A stretch of 57,308 bases of DNA, taken from contig WJOT01000043.1 in assembly GCA_009619095.1 (NCBI GenBank), positions 1 to 57,308 on the forward strand, written 5' to 3'. The notes beneath the pieces were generated by a model, which did not search any database, was not told the origin of the DNA, and saw only the letters and a list, made by a program, of their open reading frames with translations. Of this stretch, positions 1-8,892 are shown one piece after another. Origin of the DNA: Clostridia bacterium (lineage in GTDB: Bacteria; UBA6262; WVXT01). Numbering within the stretch: the stretch's first letter is position 1; each line of letters starts with the position of its first letter. Made by a program: the position numbers and the translations under genes.

Positions 1-279
1 GTAATCAAGAGTAAGATCCCTGATGGCCATGCAATAATTGAAGGAAACTTCACCATGGAGGAAGCCAAGAACTTAGCTATTGTATTGAGGGCAGGTGCTT
101 TGCCTGCACCAGTTAACATCATAGAGAATAGAACCGTAGGTCCCAGTTTGGGAAGAGACTCAGTTCGTGCTGGAGTAGTGGCTACGGGAATTGGTCTTAT
201 TTGCGTAATGCTCTTTATGGTAATCTACTACAAGTTGTCTGGTTTGATTACTAACTTAGCACTTGGTTTTGGAAGTTGA
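1..279 (+). pseudogene. secD: SecD fragment, first copy of a partial internal duplication
   Basis: Reading frame 1 is open from base 1 to a TGA at 277-279 and encodes the part of SecD running from the end of the periplasmic domain into the second membrane segment. It is about 95% identical at the DNA level to 797-1055 in the downstream copy. Most changes up to about base 230 are silent third-position transitions; the last 30 bases differ more and alter residues. After the word TTAGCACT (about 254-261) the sequence jumps to what belongs near the SecD N-terminus, and the frame changes, so this piece ends in a short unrelated tail. The window opens exactly at the start of the repeated segment, so an assembly artefact at a contig edge is a real alternative to a true tandem duplication. 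Confidence 0.75.
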
Positions 280-1456
280 TTTAAATAGACTTCCCCAAGG
301 AACTTCCCCCGGCGATGCTATGGAGAGAGCATTAGAGGTCATACGCAATCGTGTAGACCAATTCGGCGTGGCCGAACCATTAATTGCTCGTCAGGGAGAT
401 AGGTGGCTCGTTGTGGAATTACCTGGAGTGAAAGACCCCGAAAGAGCGATTGAACTTATTGGAAAGACGGCATTACTCGAGTTCAAATTGGTCAATGATG
501 GAATCAGAATAAGCGAGATATTAGATTCTGAAGGAAAAGTTGATCCTGGCAGGATTCCCCTTGGTTACGAAGTCCTGCCCGGGAAGAGAGAGGCATTATT
601 TTTAGTGAAAGAGGAGTCGGAAATTACTGGGGCAGCATTGACCAATGCCAAAGTAGAGATAGGTGGCCAGTATAATATGCCCTATGTAGCTATCGATTTC
701 AATAAGGACGGTGCCAAAAAATTTGCCAGGATAACAGAAATCAACATTGAGAGAAACCTGGCTATTGTTCTTGACGGGCGAGTGCAATCAGCTCCTGTAA
801 TCAAGAGTAAGATCCCTGATGGCCATGCAATAATTGAAGGAAACTTCACCATGGAGGAAGCCAAGAACTTAGCTATTGTATTGAGGGCGGGTGCTTTGCC
901 TGCACCAGTTAACATCATAGAGAATAGAACCGTAGGTCCCAGTCTGGGAAGAGATTCAGTTCGTGCTGGAGTAGTGGCCACGGGAATTGGTCTTATTTGC
1001 GTAATGCTCTTTATGGTAATCTACTACAGGTTATCTGGCTTGGTTGTCGACTTAGCACTCATCTTAAATTTGATTATACTTTTGGGAATGATGGCTTATT
1101 TTCGTGCAACTCTAACCTTGCCTGGCATCGCTGGCATCATCTTAATCATCGGCATGTCAGTAGATGCCAATGTTTTGATTTTTGAGAGGATCAGAGAAGA
1201 GTTAAGAGCAGGCAAAACGGTCAGAGTAGCAATTGATTCAGGATACCAGAAGGCATTCAGGACTATTATCGATTCCAACCTGACTACATTGATAGCAGCA
1301 GCTTTCTTGTTTCAATTCGGCACGGGCCCGGTAAAAGGTTTTGCGGTCACGCTTTCTCTAGGCATATTAATTAGCATGTTTACCGCCTTAGTGGTTACAC
1401 ATATGGTTTTCGATATGGTTTTAGTGGGCAAAAAAGTAGAGAAACTAAGCATATAG
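263..1456 (+). CDS. secD: Protein translocase subunit SecD, lacking its N-terminal membrane anchor
   Basis: SecD is the inner-membrane partner of SecF and uses the proton motive force to help SecYEG move proteins across the membrane. The 397-residue frame (TTG at 263) starts within the conserved N-terminal region: VLEVDLNRL normally follows the first membrane helix and a GLDLQGG motif, both absent here. The rest is complete: periplasmic P1 region about 1-230, conserved GRDSVRAG, then the membrane bundle with [16 protein letters not shown]. Roughly 40 N-terminal residues are missing compared with the family, because the DNA just upstream is a second copy of a later part of the gene. No ribosome binding site fits TTG 263, so it may not be translated as written. 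secF follows. Confidence 0.85.
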   Translation: MVLEVDLNRLPQGTSPGDAMERALEVIRNRVDQFGVAEPLIARQGDRWLVVELPGVKDPERAIELIGKTALLEFKLVNDGIRISEILDSEGKVDPGRIPLGYEVLPGKREALFLVKEESEITGAALTNAKVEIGGQYNMPYVAIDFNKDGAKKFARITEINIERNLAIVLDGRVQSAPVIKSKIPDGHAIIEGNFTMEEAKNLAIVLRAGALPAPVNIIENRTVGPSLGRDSVRAGVVATGIGLICVMLFMVIYYRLSGLVVDLALILNLIILLGMMAYFRATLTLPGIAGIILIIGMSVDANVLIFERIREELRAGKTVRVAIDSGYQKAFRTIIDSNLTTLIAAAFLFQFGTGPVKGFAVTLSLGILISMFTALVVTHMVFDMVLVGKKVEKLSI

Positions 1457-1487
1457 AAAGGTAGCTGCAGAGCGCAAGCTTTGCATT

Positions 1488-1586
1488 GTAGGGGCGGTAC
1501 GCAGTTTATCCCGTACAAGCGGGGTGGCCGCCCAAAGGAAGGGACGGCATGCCGAAAAATCGGCATAAACTGCGTCCGTCCCCTAC
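1488..1586 (+). repeat. Intergenic inverted repeat of the GTAGGGG type between secD and secF
   Basis: The left arm 1488-1509 (GTAGGGGCGG...GCAGTTTAT) is the near-exact reverse complement of the right arm 1565-1586 (ATAAACTGCG...CCCCTAC). Smaller palindromes lie between them, for example GCCG/CGGC around 1552-1564. There is no T tract, so it is not a classical terminator. A partial GCAGAGC-type hairpin lies just upstream (1466-1486). It belongs to the dispersed hairpin families described in the findings. Confidence 0.8.
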
Positions 1587-1610
1587 AGAGAGGCTAAATA
1601 GGAGAGAGGG

Positions 1611-2504
1611 ATGCAATTTTTTGGTAAAACGAACTTCAAGTTTATTGAAAAGAGAAAGAAAGCTTTTATCCTTTCGGGACTTATGATTTTGGTCTCAGGG
1701 TATGCCATCTTTCACAAAGGAGTAAATTTGGGGATAGACTTTACTGGTGGCACACTTGTACAAATAAATTTCTCCCAGGAAATCGCCGTAGGAGGGATGA
1801 GAGAAACACTGTCGAGACACGAGCTATCCGGAGCTACCATTCAGAAATTTCCCAATACCAATGTACTGATCATTAGAGTAAAAAGTTGGGATGTCGGACC
1901 TTTAGAGATTGTTCAAAAGTTAACTTCCATTTTCCAAGAAGAGTTTCCTCAAAATCAATTTACCATTGAGCGAAACGAGGTAGTGGGACCCGTGGTTGGT
2001 GAGTATCTTAAAAAACGTGGTATAAAGTCTTTCCTATTCGCCTTCTTGGGCATTATTATCTATGTCGCCTGGCGCTTCATAGGTGGTATCTGGGGCCTTG
2101 CTGGAGTAACAGCCTTAATTCACGATGTATTCATCACTTTTGGTATATTCACCATATTGGGAAAAGAGATTACTCTTCCCATTGTTGCTGCCCTCCTTAC
2201 ATTAGCTGGATATTCCATAAACGATACTATCGTGGTCTACGACAGGATAAGAGAGAATATCAGGCTGCAATATAAAAAGCCTTTGATTGAGGTAATAAAC
2301 TCAAGCATTAATGAGACATTATCCCGCACTACGATGACTTCCCTGACCACTCTGTTGGTAGTCTTATCAATATTCATTCTGGGTGGTCCTGTTATTCACG
2401 ATTTTTCTTTTGCAATTTTAATAGGGATATTTATCGGAACATATTCGTCTATATTTATAGCCAGTCCCCTCGTTTATGAGTGGAAGGTGAAAAAGAGTAG
2501 ATAA
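1611..2504 (+). CDS. secF: Protein translocase subunit SecF
   Basis: SecF forms the SecDF accessory complex of the Sec translocon. The 297-residue product has the family layout: first membrane helix at about 17-36, the GIDFTGG motif at about 41-47, a periplasmic domain to about 130, then five membrane helices with the conserved VVGPVVGEYL, AGYSINDTIVVYDRIREN and a C-terminal helix pair. The length is normal. ATG 1611 follows a GAGAGGG ribosome binding site. Unlike its neighbour secD, this gene shows no damage. The SecD-SecF order is standard, with a 154-base gap filled by a repeat. Confidence 0.97.
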   Translation: MQFFGKTNFKFIEKRKKAFILSGLMILVSGYAIFHKGVNLGIDFTGGTLVQINFSQEIAVGGMRETLSRHELSGATIQKFPNTNVLIIRVKSWDVGPLEIVQKLTSIFQEEFPQNQFTIERNEVVGPVVGEYLKKRGIKSFLFAFLGIIIYVAWRFIGGIWGLAGVTALIHDVFITFGIFTILGKEITLPIVAALLTLAGYSINDTIVVYDRIRENIRLQYKKPLIEVINSSINETLSRTTMTSLTTLLVVLSIFILGGPVIHDFSFAILIGIFIGTYSSIFIASPLVYEWKVKKSR

Positions 2505-2513
2505 GAACATGTA

Positions 2514-3653
2514 ATGAGAAAGAAAATAATAGGCTTCTATCTAGCCTGCATAAATAACGAAAGAGGGAAAATCCATTCTCTTTTTCGTTCTTTATTTTTT
2601 ATCTTATCTCGATTCTACTATTTAGCGATTAAGATTCGTTGGCTCATCTACAAACTGGGAGTCATCCCTAAAACCAGGATACCCTGTGCTGTAATTAGTG
2701 TGGGTAATATTACATGGGGTGGCACAGGAAAGACTCCCGCTGTAATTATGATAGCTAAGCTGCTCAGAGGAATGGGAAAGAGAGTTACCGTTTTATCTCG
2801 AGGGTATGGAAGGAGGAAGGAAAAGGATAAAAAGAACAAGATATCGATAGTATCCAACGGAAAGAGGTTAATCCTCTCTTCCAGGGAGGCTGGGGATGAG
2901 CCTTATCTCCTTGCAAAAAATCTACCCGATGTTTCCATAATTGTAGGAAAAAATAGAATAAACAGTGGAAAATATGCAATAGAGAAATTTGCTACTGAAG
3001 TTGTGGTTTTAGATGATGGTTTTCAATACTGGTCATTGAACAGGGACATAGACATTGTAACCATAGATTGTTTAGATCCTTATGGTAATGGCTACTTAAT
3101 TCCTCGCGGGCCGTTAAGAGAACCTGTCTCACACTTATCCAGGGCAGACATCTTTCTTTTGACCAGAGCAAATCTTGTTTCCCGGGATGATTTACACAGG
3201 ATAATTAGCGATTTAGAAAGACTCAATCCTCACTGCACAATCCTGGAAAGCGTTCACCGGCCAAAATATCTACAAGGTTCTTTTTTTGGAGAGAAGAAAA
3301 GTTTAGATTTTATTAAGGATAGAAGAGTAGTTGCTTTTTCCAGTATCGGTAATCCTTATTCCTTTGAGAAGACATTAGAAGGGTTGGGCGCAGAAATCGT
3401 CAAAATTTTCCAATTTCCTGACCACCATGATTATCAGCGAAATGACCTCCGGAAAATAGAAACCGCCTGTAGAACTGACCTGGATAAAGGAGAAGTAATC
3501 GCAGTTACCACTGAAAAGGATGGAGTGCGACTGGAGAGAATTATTTCTCCAGAAGCCGACAGGGTTTTCTGGGAAATTTGGATATTGAAAGTAGAACTGG
3601 AGATTGTTCGAGGCAAAGAGGAATGGCAAAGAAAAATAGAATCATATATCTGA
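2514..3653 (+). CDS. lpxK: Tetraacyldisaccharide 4'-kinase LpxK
   Basis: LpxK phosphorylates the 4' position of the tetraacyl-disaccharide to give lipid IVA, at the inner face of the inner membrane. The 379-residue protein has an N-terminal hydrophobic helix (about 25-47), the Walker A region VGNITWGGTGKTP at 63-75, and the conserved SRGYGR, GDEP and VVLDDGFQY motifs. Length fits the family, with a small lysine-rich insertion near 102-110. ATG 2514 lies nine bases after the secF stop, and the end overlaps the next gene by 31 bases, so these genes are probably co-transcribed. It opens the lipid A/Kdo cluster. Confidence 0.95.
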   Translation: MRKKIIGFYLACINNERGKIHSLFRSLFFILSRFYYLAIKIRWLIYKLGVIPKTRIPCAVISVGNITWGGTGKTPAVIMIAKLLRGMGKRVTVLSRGYGRRKEKDKKNKISIVSNGKRLILSSREAGDEPYLLAKNLPDVSIIVGKNRINSGKYAIEKFATEVVVLDDGFQYWSLNRDIDIVTIDCLDPYGNGYLIPRGPLREPVSHLSRADIFLLTRANLVSRDDLHRIISDLERLNPHCTILESVHRPKYLQGSFFGEKKSLDFIKDRRVVAFSSIGNPYSFEKTLEGLGAEIVKIFQFPDHHDYQRNDLRKIETACRTDLDKGEVIAVTTEKDGVRLERIISPEADRVFWEIWILKVELEIVRGKEEWQRKIESYI

Positions 3654-4381
3654 TTTTTATTCTTTTTCTCATTTTTTACAGTAGTTCAATAGATTGCTTG
3701 GCAAATTCTCTCTGGCGTAAAGTAGAAAATAGAGCTTTCCGAGTAGGAGAGAAATTAACCTATATAGTTAAGTGGAAAGGGGTAGTCGGCGGGACTGCGG
3801 TAATGCGAGTAAAGAAGATTGTGAAAATTTCTGGCAGAGATGCCTATTACGTAACCCTTTCTACTCGTAGCTCGAGATTTTTCGATATCTTTTACAAGAT
3901 TAGAGACCTTATAGAATCGTATATTGACAAACAAGGCATATTTACCTGGAAGCAGAGAAAGAAATTGAGAGAAGGCAAGTATCGCTCTAATAAGGAGACA
4001 ATTTACGACCAGGAAAAACATCAGGCTTTATATAAAGGGAAAAAGACTGATATTCCTGTTTATGTTCAGGATTCTTTATCCTCTATTTATTATTTAAGAA
4101 CACAGGAACTCAACAAGGGAGACTCACTAATTATAGACGCTAATGATGACGGCAAGAACTATTCAGTAGAAGTAAAAGTTATCGGGATTGAGAAAGTTGC
4201 CACTCCTTTTGGTAAATTTAAAGCACTTAAGACGGAAGTAATATGGAAGCGTGAAGGGAAAATTCACACAGAGACCTCCCAGATATGGCTCAGCAATGAC
4301 CAAAGGAAGATTCCGGTAAAAATAGAAAGGCAAAGCAAAACGGGAAAGATTACTATGCTTCTAAAGAAAGCGAAATTCTAA
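3623..4381 (+). CDS. DUF3108 periplasmic protein
   Basis: I place the start at ATG 3623, because the encoded protein then begins with two lysines and a typical signal sequence (hydrophobic stretch about residues 7-25) before NSLWRK. The mature part, about 225 residues, matches the DUF3108 pattern: GEKLTYIVKWKGVVGGTA, a strand-rich middle, and a terminal IWLSNDQRKIPVKIE. DUF3108 proteins are exported proteins of unclear function that often sit next to LPS genes. It overlaps lpxK and is followed immediately by waaA (stop TAA 4379-4381, next ATG 4382), which suggests translational coupling and a role at the envelope. An upstream in-frame start (3578) would add 15 residues without a signal-like start. 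Confidence 0.8.
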   Translation: MAKKNRIIYLIFILFLIFYSSSIDCLANSLWRKVENRAFRVGEKLTYIVKWKGVVGGTAVMRVKKIVKISGRDAYYVTLSTRSSRFFDIFYKIRDLIESYIDKQGIFTWKQRKKLREGKYRSNKETIYDQEKHQALYKGKKTDIPVYVQDSLSSIYYLRTQELNKGDSLIIDANDDGKNYSVEVKVIGIEKVATPFGKFKALKTEVIWKREGKIHTETSQIWLSNDQRKIPVKIERQSKTGKITMLLKKAKF

Positions 4382-5728
4382 ATGGAAAAACCTGTGAAAG
4401 GCAAGATTAAAAAGTTCGATTTTTTCTGGACTTTTTACCAGGTTCTTTTAGTTTTCTTCTTCTCTATCTTCTGGCCATTTTTTATTCAGAAAATAAAAAA
4501 AGGGCTAAAACAGAGATTAGGTTTTTTGAATGAAAGCATAAACAGAGCAAGAGATGAAAAGCTCATTTGGGCCCATGCCGCTTCAGTAGGCGAAGTGGTA
4601 GCGCTGGGGAATTTAATAAGAGCCATTAAAAAGGAATGCCCTGATTACAATTTTGTTATTTCCACATTAACCAGTACTGGTCAAGCTATGGCCAGAAAAG
4701 TAATTCCGGATGCCCGGGCATTCATCTATTTTCCTCTCGATTTCTCATGCATAGTGGGAAGAGTTCTCGATACCATCAAACCAAAACTGTTCATTATAAC
4801 CGAAACAGAACTCTGGCCGAATTTCATAAGGGAAGCAAAGAAAAGGACAATTCCCATAATGGTAGCTAATGGAAGGATTTCTACGGGCTCTTTTAGAAAG
4901 TATAAAATGGTTAAGTTCTTGATGAGGAGAGTTCTGGAAAATATCGACCTGTTTATTATGCAGAGCCGGATAGATGCAGAGCGAATTATCTTATTAGGCG
5001 CTAATTCCTCAACAGTCACTGTAACAGGGAATTTAAAGTTTGATGTAGGGACGGACATTCTTCTTCGCCCAGCAAATTCAAATTTAGGAAGCAATAGATT
5101 AATTTTTGTTGCCGGTAGCACGCATAGAGGAGAAGAAGAAACAATCCTCGATGTTTATGAAGAAATTAGGAAGTCTTATCCTCATATAGTTCTAATTCTT
5201 GCACCCCGTCATGTGCAAAGGGTAAGCGAAGTGGAAAAGTTGCTAAGTAGTAGAAATTTCAAATTCAGGAGAAGGTCAGAACTCTCCTCTCCATTTCAAG
5301 GTAACAATCTAAAGCAGATTATTCTCCTGGACACCATTGGAGAGCTCACTCATTTCTATGCTCTGGCAAGAATTGTCTTTGTGGGCGGAAGCATGGTCCC
5401 TGTGGGAGGACACAATATTCTCGAGCCAGCCAGTTTAGGAAAGGGGGTCCTCTTCGGCCCCTATATGGATAATTTTGAAGAAATAGCTCAATCCTTTATT
5501 TCCAAGGGAGCGGGGAGAGTAGTATCCAATAGAGAAGAGCTACTTAACAGTATCCTTAAGTTATTATCAAATCCCGAAGAATTAGAGAAAATGGGAAGGA
5601 CTGCTCTGGAAATAGTTAAGGCACATAAGGGAGCTGCCGAAAAGAGTGCCATATTAGCAAAAAACCTACTCAAGAAAAATGGGGTCAACTCTATTTTATT
5701 TTTTCTGGGGAAAGGTGAGAAGAATTAA
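4382..5728 (+). CDS. waaA: Kdo transferase WaaA (KdtA)
   Basis: WaaA transfers Kdo from CMP-Kdo onto lipid IVA at the cytoplasmic face of the inner membrane. The 448-residue protein starts with a membrane anchor (about 14-35), then the glycosyltransferase family 30 signature WAHAASVGEV with the likely catalytic Glu at position 71, TETELWPNFI, the KFD element near 225, and the C-terminal GGHNILEPASLGKGVLFGP nucleotide-sugar site. Length is slightly above the usual 420-430. ATG 4382 directly abuts the upstream stop. Number of Kdo residues added cannot be read from sequence. Confidence 0.96.
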   Translation: MEKPVKGKIKKFDFFWTFYQVLLVFFFSIFWPFFIQKIKKGLKQRLGFLNESINRARDEKLIWAHAASVGEVVALGNLIRAIKKECPDYNFVISTLTSTGQAMARKVIPDARAFIYFPLDFSCIVGRVLDTIKPKLFIITETELWPNFIREAKKRTIPIMVANGRISTGSFRKYKMVKFLMRRVLENIDLFIMQSRIDAERIILLGANSSTVTVTGNLKFDVGTDILLRPANSNLGSNRLIFVAGSTHRGEEETILDVYEEIRKSYPHIVLILAPRHVQRVSEVEKLLSSRNFKFRRRSELSSPFQGNNLKQIILLDTIGELTHFYALARIVFVGGSMVPVGGHNILEPASLGKGVLFGPYMDNFEEIAQSFISKGAGRVVSNREELLNSILKLLSNPEELEKMGRTALEIVKAHKGAAEKSAILAKNLLKKNGVNSILFFLGKGEKN

Positions 5729-5734
5729 AATAAA

Positions 5735-6727
5735 ATGAAGAGAAAGAAAAAGAAAAAAAGTAAATTCAAAAAGAGATTTGAAAAAAACGCATCCTGGGTT
5801 ACATTCTTAATTATGCGCGTGTTGTTTACGGTTACGCCCGCAAAAGCATTTCCTCTTATTGCCCGCTACTTAGAGGTTATTTCTCGCCCGTTTACCAGGA
5901 AGCAACGAAAAATAGCTCTAGAAAACCTCACTTTGAGTTTAGGAAAGGAAAAGAGCAAGGAAGAAATCGAATATATTTATCGTGCTTGCTTGCGAGAAGT
6001 TACTCAGAGTTTTTGTGAATTGGTTTCGGCAACGAGTTCTCTTTTTGGGAATTCTTCACGCCTCGATCAATTTAAAGAACAGTTTGTCTTAGAGGGAGAA
6101 GAAAATTTGAAACAGGCACTATCCCGGGGGAAAGGGGTAATAGGACTTTGTGCACACTTTGGCAATTTTACACTGATGGGAACAGGACTTACTTCCCGGG
6201 GGTATCCATATGCATTGGTGGTGAGGCCAGCAGATGAGTCGAGAGTAGAAGAATACTTCCAGAAATGGAGAGACCAGTTGGGTTTCCATTCCATACCTGC
6301 CCGTCCCAGGTCGACAGCCGTACGTGGATCTCTCGGCGCTTTGCGTCAAAACAAGATACTCGCTCTATTTGCCGATCAAAACAAAGCAAAAGGCGGAGTA
6401 TTTGTCGATTTTTTTGGCCGTCCAGCAGGAACTGTTGTTGGACCTGCAGTCATGGCTTTAAAGACAGGTGCACCCATAGTTCCCATATTCAACGTGCGTC
6501 AGGGAGTGAATAAACATAAAGTTATTATCGGTCCACCGGTCGAATTTGAAATATCCGGTAATCAGGAGAAAGATGTTCTCACTGTCACAGCTAAGATTAC
6601 CAAAGTTATTGAAGAGTTTGTCCGGCAGTATCCCACACATTGGTGGTGGTTTCACAACAGGTGGAGAACTAAACCAAAGAAGGAAGAGGGAGTGGAAAAG
6701 CCGGAAGCTTCTACTCCGTTCCTTTAA
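5735..6727 (+). CDS. Lipid A biosynthesis acyltransferase (LpxL/HtrB family)
   Basis: Members add the secondary acyl chains to Kdo-lipid IVA from acyl-ACP. The 330-residue protein has a basic N-terminus, a membrane-associated segment (about 20-45), and the core acyltransferase region: GVIGLCAHFGN at about 134-144, then ADQNKAKGG and VDFFGRPAGTVVGP, ending in HWWWFHNRW. The usual catalytic H-x4-D/E becomes H141-x4-Thr146 here, so the acidic partner is missing at the normal place; see findings. It lies seven bases after waaA, which fits the order Kdo transfer then late acylation. A downstream repeat cluster separates it from waaF. Confidence 0.87.
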   Translation: MKRKKKKKSKFKKRFEKNASWVTFLIMRVLFTVTPAKAFPLIARYLEVISRPFTRKQRKIALENLTLSLGKEKSKEEIEYIYRACLREVTQSFCELVSATSSLFGNSSRLDQFKEQFVLEGEENLKQALSRGKGVIGLCAHFGNFTLMGTGLTSRGYPYALVVRPADESRVEEYFQKWRDQLGFHSIPARPRSTAVRGSLGALRQNKILALFADQNKAKGGVFVDFFGRPAGTVVGPAVMALKTGAPIVPIFNVRQGVNKHKVIIGPPVEFEISGNQEKDVLTVTAKITKVIEEFVRQYPTHWWWFHNRWRTKPKKEEGVEKPEASTPFL

Positions 6728-6733
6728 AAAGGT

Positions 6734-6873
6734 CTGGAGTCCTCCCGAAAGGGAGGGATGGAGTGTCAAGCGAAAGCTTGACGAGGTATCCCGACTCGTC
6801 GGGACGTTTTACACTCCGGGGGTTTGTAGGCAACCGTGCAAAAATGGAGTAGCGGAGCGGAAGCTCCGCGTTT
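6734..6873 (+). repeat. Cluster of four to five intergenic hairpin elements
   Basis: In order: GGAGTC with stem CCTCCC/GGGAGG and GAAA loop (6736-6757); GGAGTGTCAAGC-GAAA-GCTTGAC (6760-6782); CCCGA-CTCG-TCGGG (6790-6803); a collapsed TGTAGGCA..CCGTGC remnant (6825-6839); and GGAGTAG with stem GCGGAGC/GCTCCGC, loop GGAA, tail GTTT (6846-6873). Each is a known word from other gaps in this window. The last ends seven bases before the waaF ATG. Confidence 0.85.
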
Positions 6874-6879
6874 AGGGAA

Positions 6880-7926
6880 ATGGCTAAGATTTTAGTTAAG
6901 GGTGTAAATTGGATTGGAGATTCACTGTTTATGACCCCAGCTTTAGCTGCTTTAAGAAAAGGATTCCCCAATTCCCATATAAGCCTTCTAATCAATCCCT
7001 GGGTGAGAGAAATATTTGATGGCAATCCAAATGTAGATGAAATCATTATTTATGATGAGAGAGGCAAGGAGAAGACCTTAAAGGGGAAGAGTAGGTTTAT
7101 TCAGTCCCTAAGGAATAGAAATTTCGACATGGGCATAATTATGCAACCACGTTCCTATAAAGCTGCTCTTTTTGTCTATTTAAGTAGAATTCCCCAGCGA
7201 ATCGGCTATAGTCATTCACTGAGAAATCTACTTCTAACCAGAAGAGTAGAGCCTCCTACGGCACCTCTCCACGATATAGATATGTTCCTAAATATCGTCC
7301 TTTCCCTGGGAGTAGCACCGGCGAGGAAGGAACCCTATTTGCCTTTCAGCCCAAAAGCTGACGATTGGGCCGACAGGTTTTTAGAAGAACGGGGAGTTAA
7401 CAAAGGAGAATTACTGATAGGTATCAATCCCGGAGCATTTAAGCAATCGAAAAGGTGGCCAGAGCCAAGATACGCCGAGCTGTCCGATATACTGATTAAA
7501 GAATTCAAAGCAAAAGTTATCATTTTCCAGGGACCGGGTGAAGATGAAATTATAGAGAAAGTAGTAAGTTTAATGAGAGAAAAAGCCATAATAGTAAAGG
7601 CAGGTATCAAAGAACTGTCTGCGCTTTCCCGGAAATGCAAGTTATTCGTGGGTAACGATACAGGTCCTATGCATGTGGCTGCTGCCAGCGGTACTCCGGT
7701 AATTGCTCTATTCGGCCCTGCAGACCCCCAACGCAGCCGCCCCTGGGGCAGGGACCATGTGATAATAAAGAAAGACCTGCCGTGCAGTCCCTGTTCGAGG
7801 GTAGTTTGCAAAGAACCGACCTGTATGGAATCGATTACCGTGGAAGATGTCCTTCAGGCCGTTCAAAGCCAGCTTAAGAGAACTGAGAAGTCTAAAGGGG
7901 GAGCACTCGTCACTAACAGAGGTTAA
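6880..7926 (+). CDS. waaF: Lipopolysaccharide heptosyltransferase II-type (GT9)
   Basis: WaaF adds the second heptose to the LPS inner core from ADP-heptose in the cytoplasm. The 348-residue protein has the GT9 start ILVKGVNWIGDSLFMTPALAALR, the central INPGAFKQSKRWP, and the nucleotide-binding VGNDTGPMHVAAASGTPVIALFGPADP. The cysteine-rich CSPCSRVVCKEPTC and following MESITVEDVL are typical for heptosyltransferase II. ATG 6880 follows AGGGA very closely, so initiation strength is doubtful. A second GT9 gene lies at 15258, as expected for a WaaF/WaaC pair; which is I or II rests on overall similarity. Confidence 0.9.
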   Translation: MAKILVKGVNWIGDSLFMTPALAALRKGFPNSHISLLINPWVREIFDGNPNVDEIIIYDERGKEKTLKGKSRFIQSLRNRNFDMGIIMQPRSYKAALFVYLSRIPQRIGYSHSLRNLLLTRRVEPPTAPLHDIDMFLNIVLSLGVAPARKEPYLPFSPKADDWADRFLEERGVNKGELLIGINPGAFKQSKRWPEPRYAELSDILIKEFKAKVIIFQGPGEDEIIEKVVSLMREKAIIVKAGIKELSALSRKCKLFVGNDTGPMHVAAASGTPVIALFGPADPQRSRPWGRDHVIIKKDLPCSPCSRVVCKEPTCMESITVEDVLQAVQSQLKRTEKSKGGALVTNRG

Positions 7927-7934
7927 GAAAAAGG

Positions 7935-8792
7935 TTGGACAAGAAAATTCCGCCACAATTTGAGAAAGTAATGATAGGTAAAACTACTATATTGGTAAAA
8001 GATAAATATAGAGACCAGATATTAAGTCAAAAAGTGGCTCTTTCCAGAAAGATAAAAGAAGAAGGAGAATTGTTTCCAGGGGTTAGTCTACTCAAGGGCA
8101 GGAACATAATTCCCTGTATTCCGATTAAAGGTTCCAATGAAAGGATGCTCGTAAAACGCTATGAACATGGAGGATTATTTCGTAAAGTAACAAGAGACAT
8201 CCTCTTGGGAAATTCAAGACCATTTCGGGAACTGGCTATCCTGGAAGCAGCGTCCCAAAAAGGCATCCCTGTTCCCGAAGTCCTTGCTGCCAGAGTCGAC
8301 AGGATTTTTGGTCCATTCTATAAAGGAGAGATAGCTTATAAAGAGATTCCTGATAGTGCCAATTTGTTGGAATACCTGAAGGGGCTCAATGAGAGACCGC
8401 TGGAGGAAAAGATGTCTCTAAAGAGAGAGATAATTAACTCCTTAGCCCAAACCATTAAGAAAATGCACGCCTCAGGAATATACCATGCAGATTTAAATGT
8501 TAAGAATGTATTGATTCAGAATACAGGAAAAGGAACTCGAGTTTATCTCGTTGATTTCGATTGCTCAAAGATTAAGAAGAACCTCACCCTGAGAGTGAGG
8601 ATTAAGAATCTGGCTCGTTTTAATAGGTCTTGTGAAAAATGGAAAGCGCCGCTAACTACTACAGACAAACTCAGATTCTTCCTCTCCTATTTTAAAGGAA
8701 ATAGATTAGTAGAAGCGAATCTCAGAAAATATATTCGCAGATGCTCACATTTCCATTGGGGACATAGGCTCTACTGGAAACTTTTTGGATAA
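7935..8792 (+). CDS. LPS core kinase-like protein (Kdo kinase/WaaP family)
   Basis: This 285-residue protein has a small protein-kinase-like fold used to phosphorylate sugars of the inner core (Kdo or heptose). Visible landmarks are KRYEHGGLFR (substrate/ATP region, about 74-83), the catalytic loop HADLNVKNVLI at about 180-190 and the metal-binding VDFDCSK, equivalent to DFG. It lies between waaF and a core glycosyltransferase, which supports an LPS role. The start is uncertain: TTG 7935 gives the full frame, ATG 7971 would remove 12 residues and has a slightly better upstream purine run. Exact sugar target is not decidable. Confidence 0.8.
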   Translation: MDKKIPPQFEKVMIGKTTILVKDKYRDQILSQKVALSRKIKEEGELFPGVSLLKGRNIIPCIPIKGSNERMLVKRYEHGGLFRKVTRDILLGNSRPFRELAILEAASQKGIPVPEVLAARVDRIFGPFYKGEIAYKEIPDSANLLEYLKGLNERPLEEKMSLKREIINSLAQTIKKMHASGIYHADLNVKNVLIQNTGKGTRVYLVDFDCSKIKKNLTLRVRIKNLARFNRSCEKWKAPLTTTDKLRFFLSYFKGNRLVEANLRKYIRRCSHFHWGHRLYWKLFG

Positions 8793-8833
8793 TGTCTCGA
8801 TTCTGGTTCAGAAGGGCCATAAAAGAATATATT

Positions 8834-8860
8834 TGTAGGCACAATTTCAAATTGTGCAGA
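8834..8860 (+). repeat. TGTAGGCA-type hairpin
   Basis: A perfect palindrome GCACAATTT-C-AAATTGTGC (8839-8857) sits inside constant ends TGTAG and AGA. The same flanks carry other stems at 54814-54838 and a degraded copy at 43989. Confidence 0.85.
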
Positions 8861-8892
8861 GCAGAACAACGGAGATAGGGCGAGAAAAATAG

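Noticed and set aside
6734..6873. Repeated palindromes considered as a CRISPR array
   Set aside because: Copies are scattered over many gaps, differ in stem sequence, and have no regular spacing or unique equal-length spacers; no cas genes.
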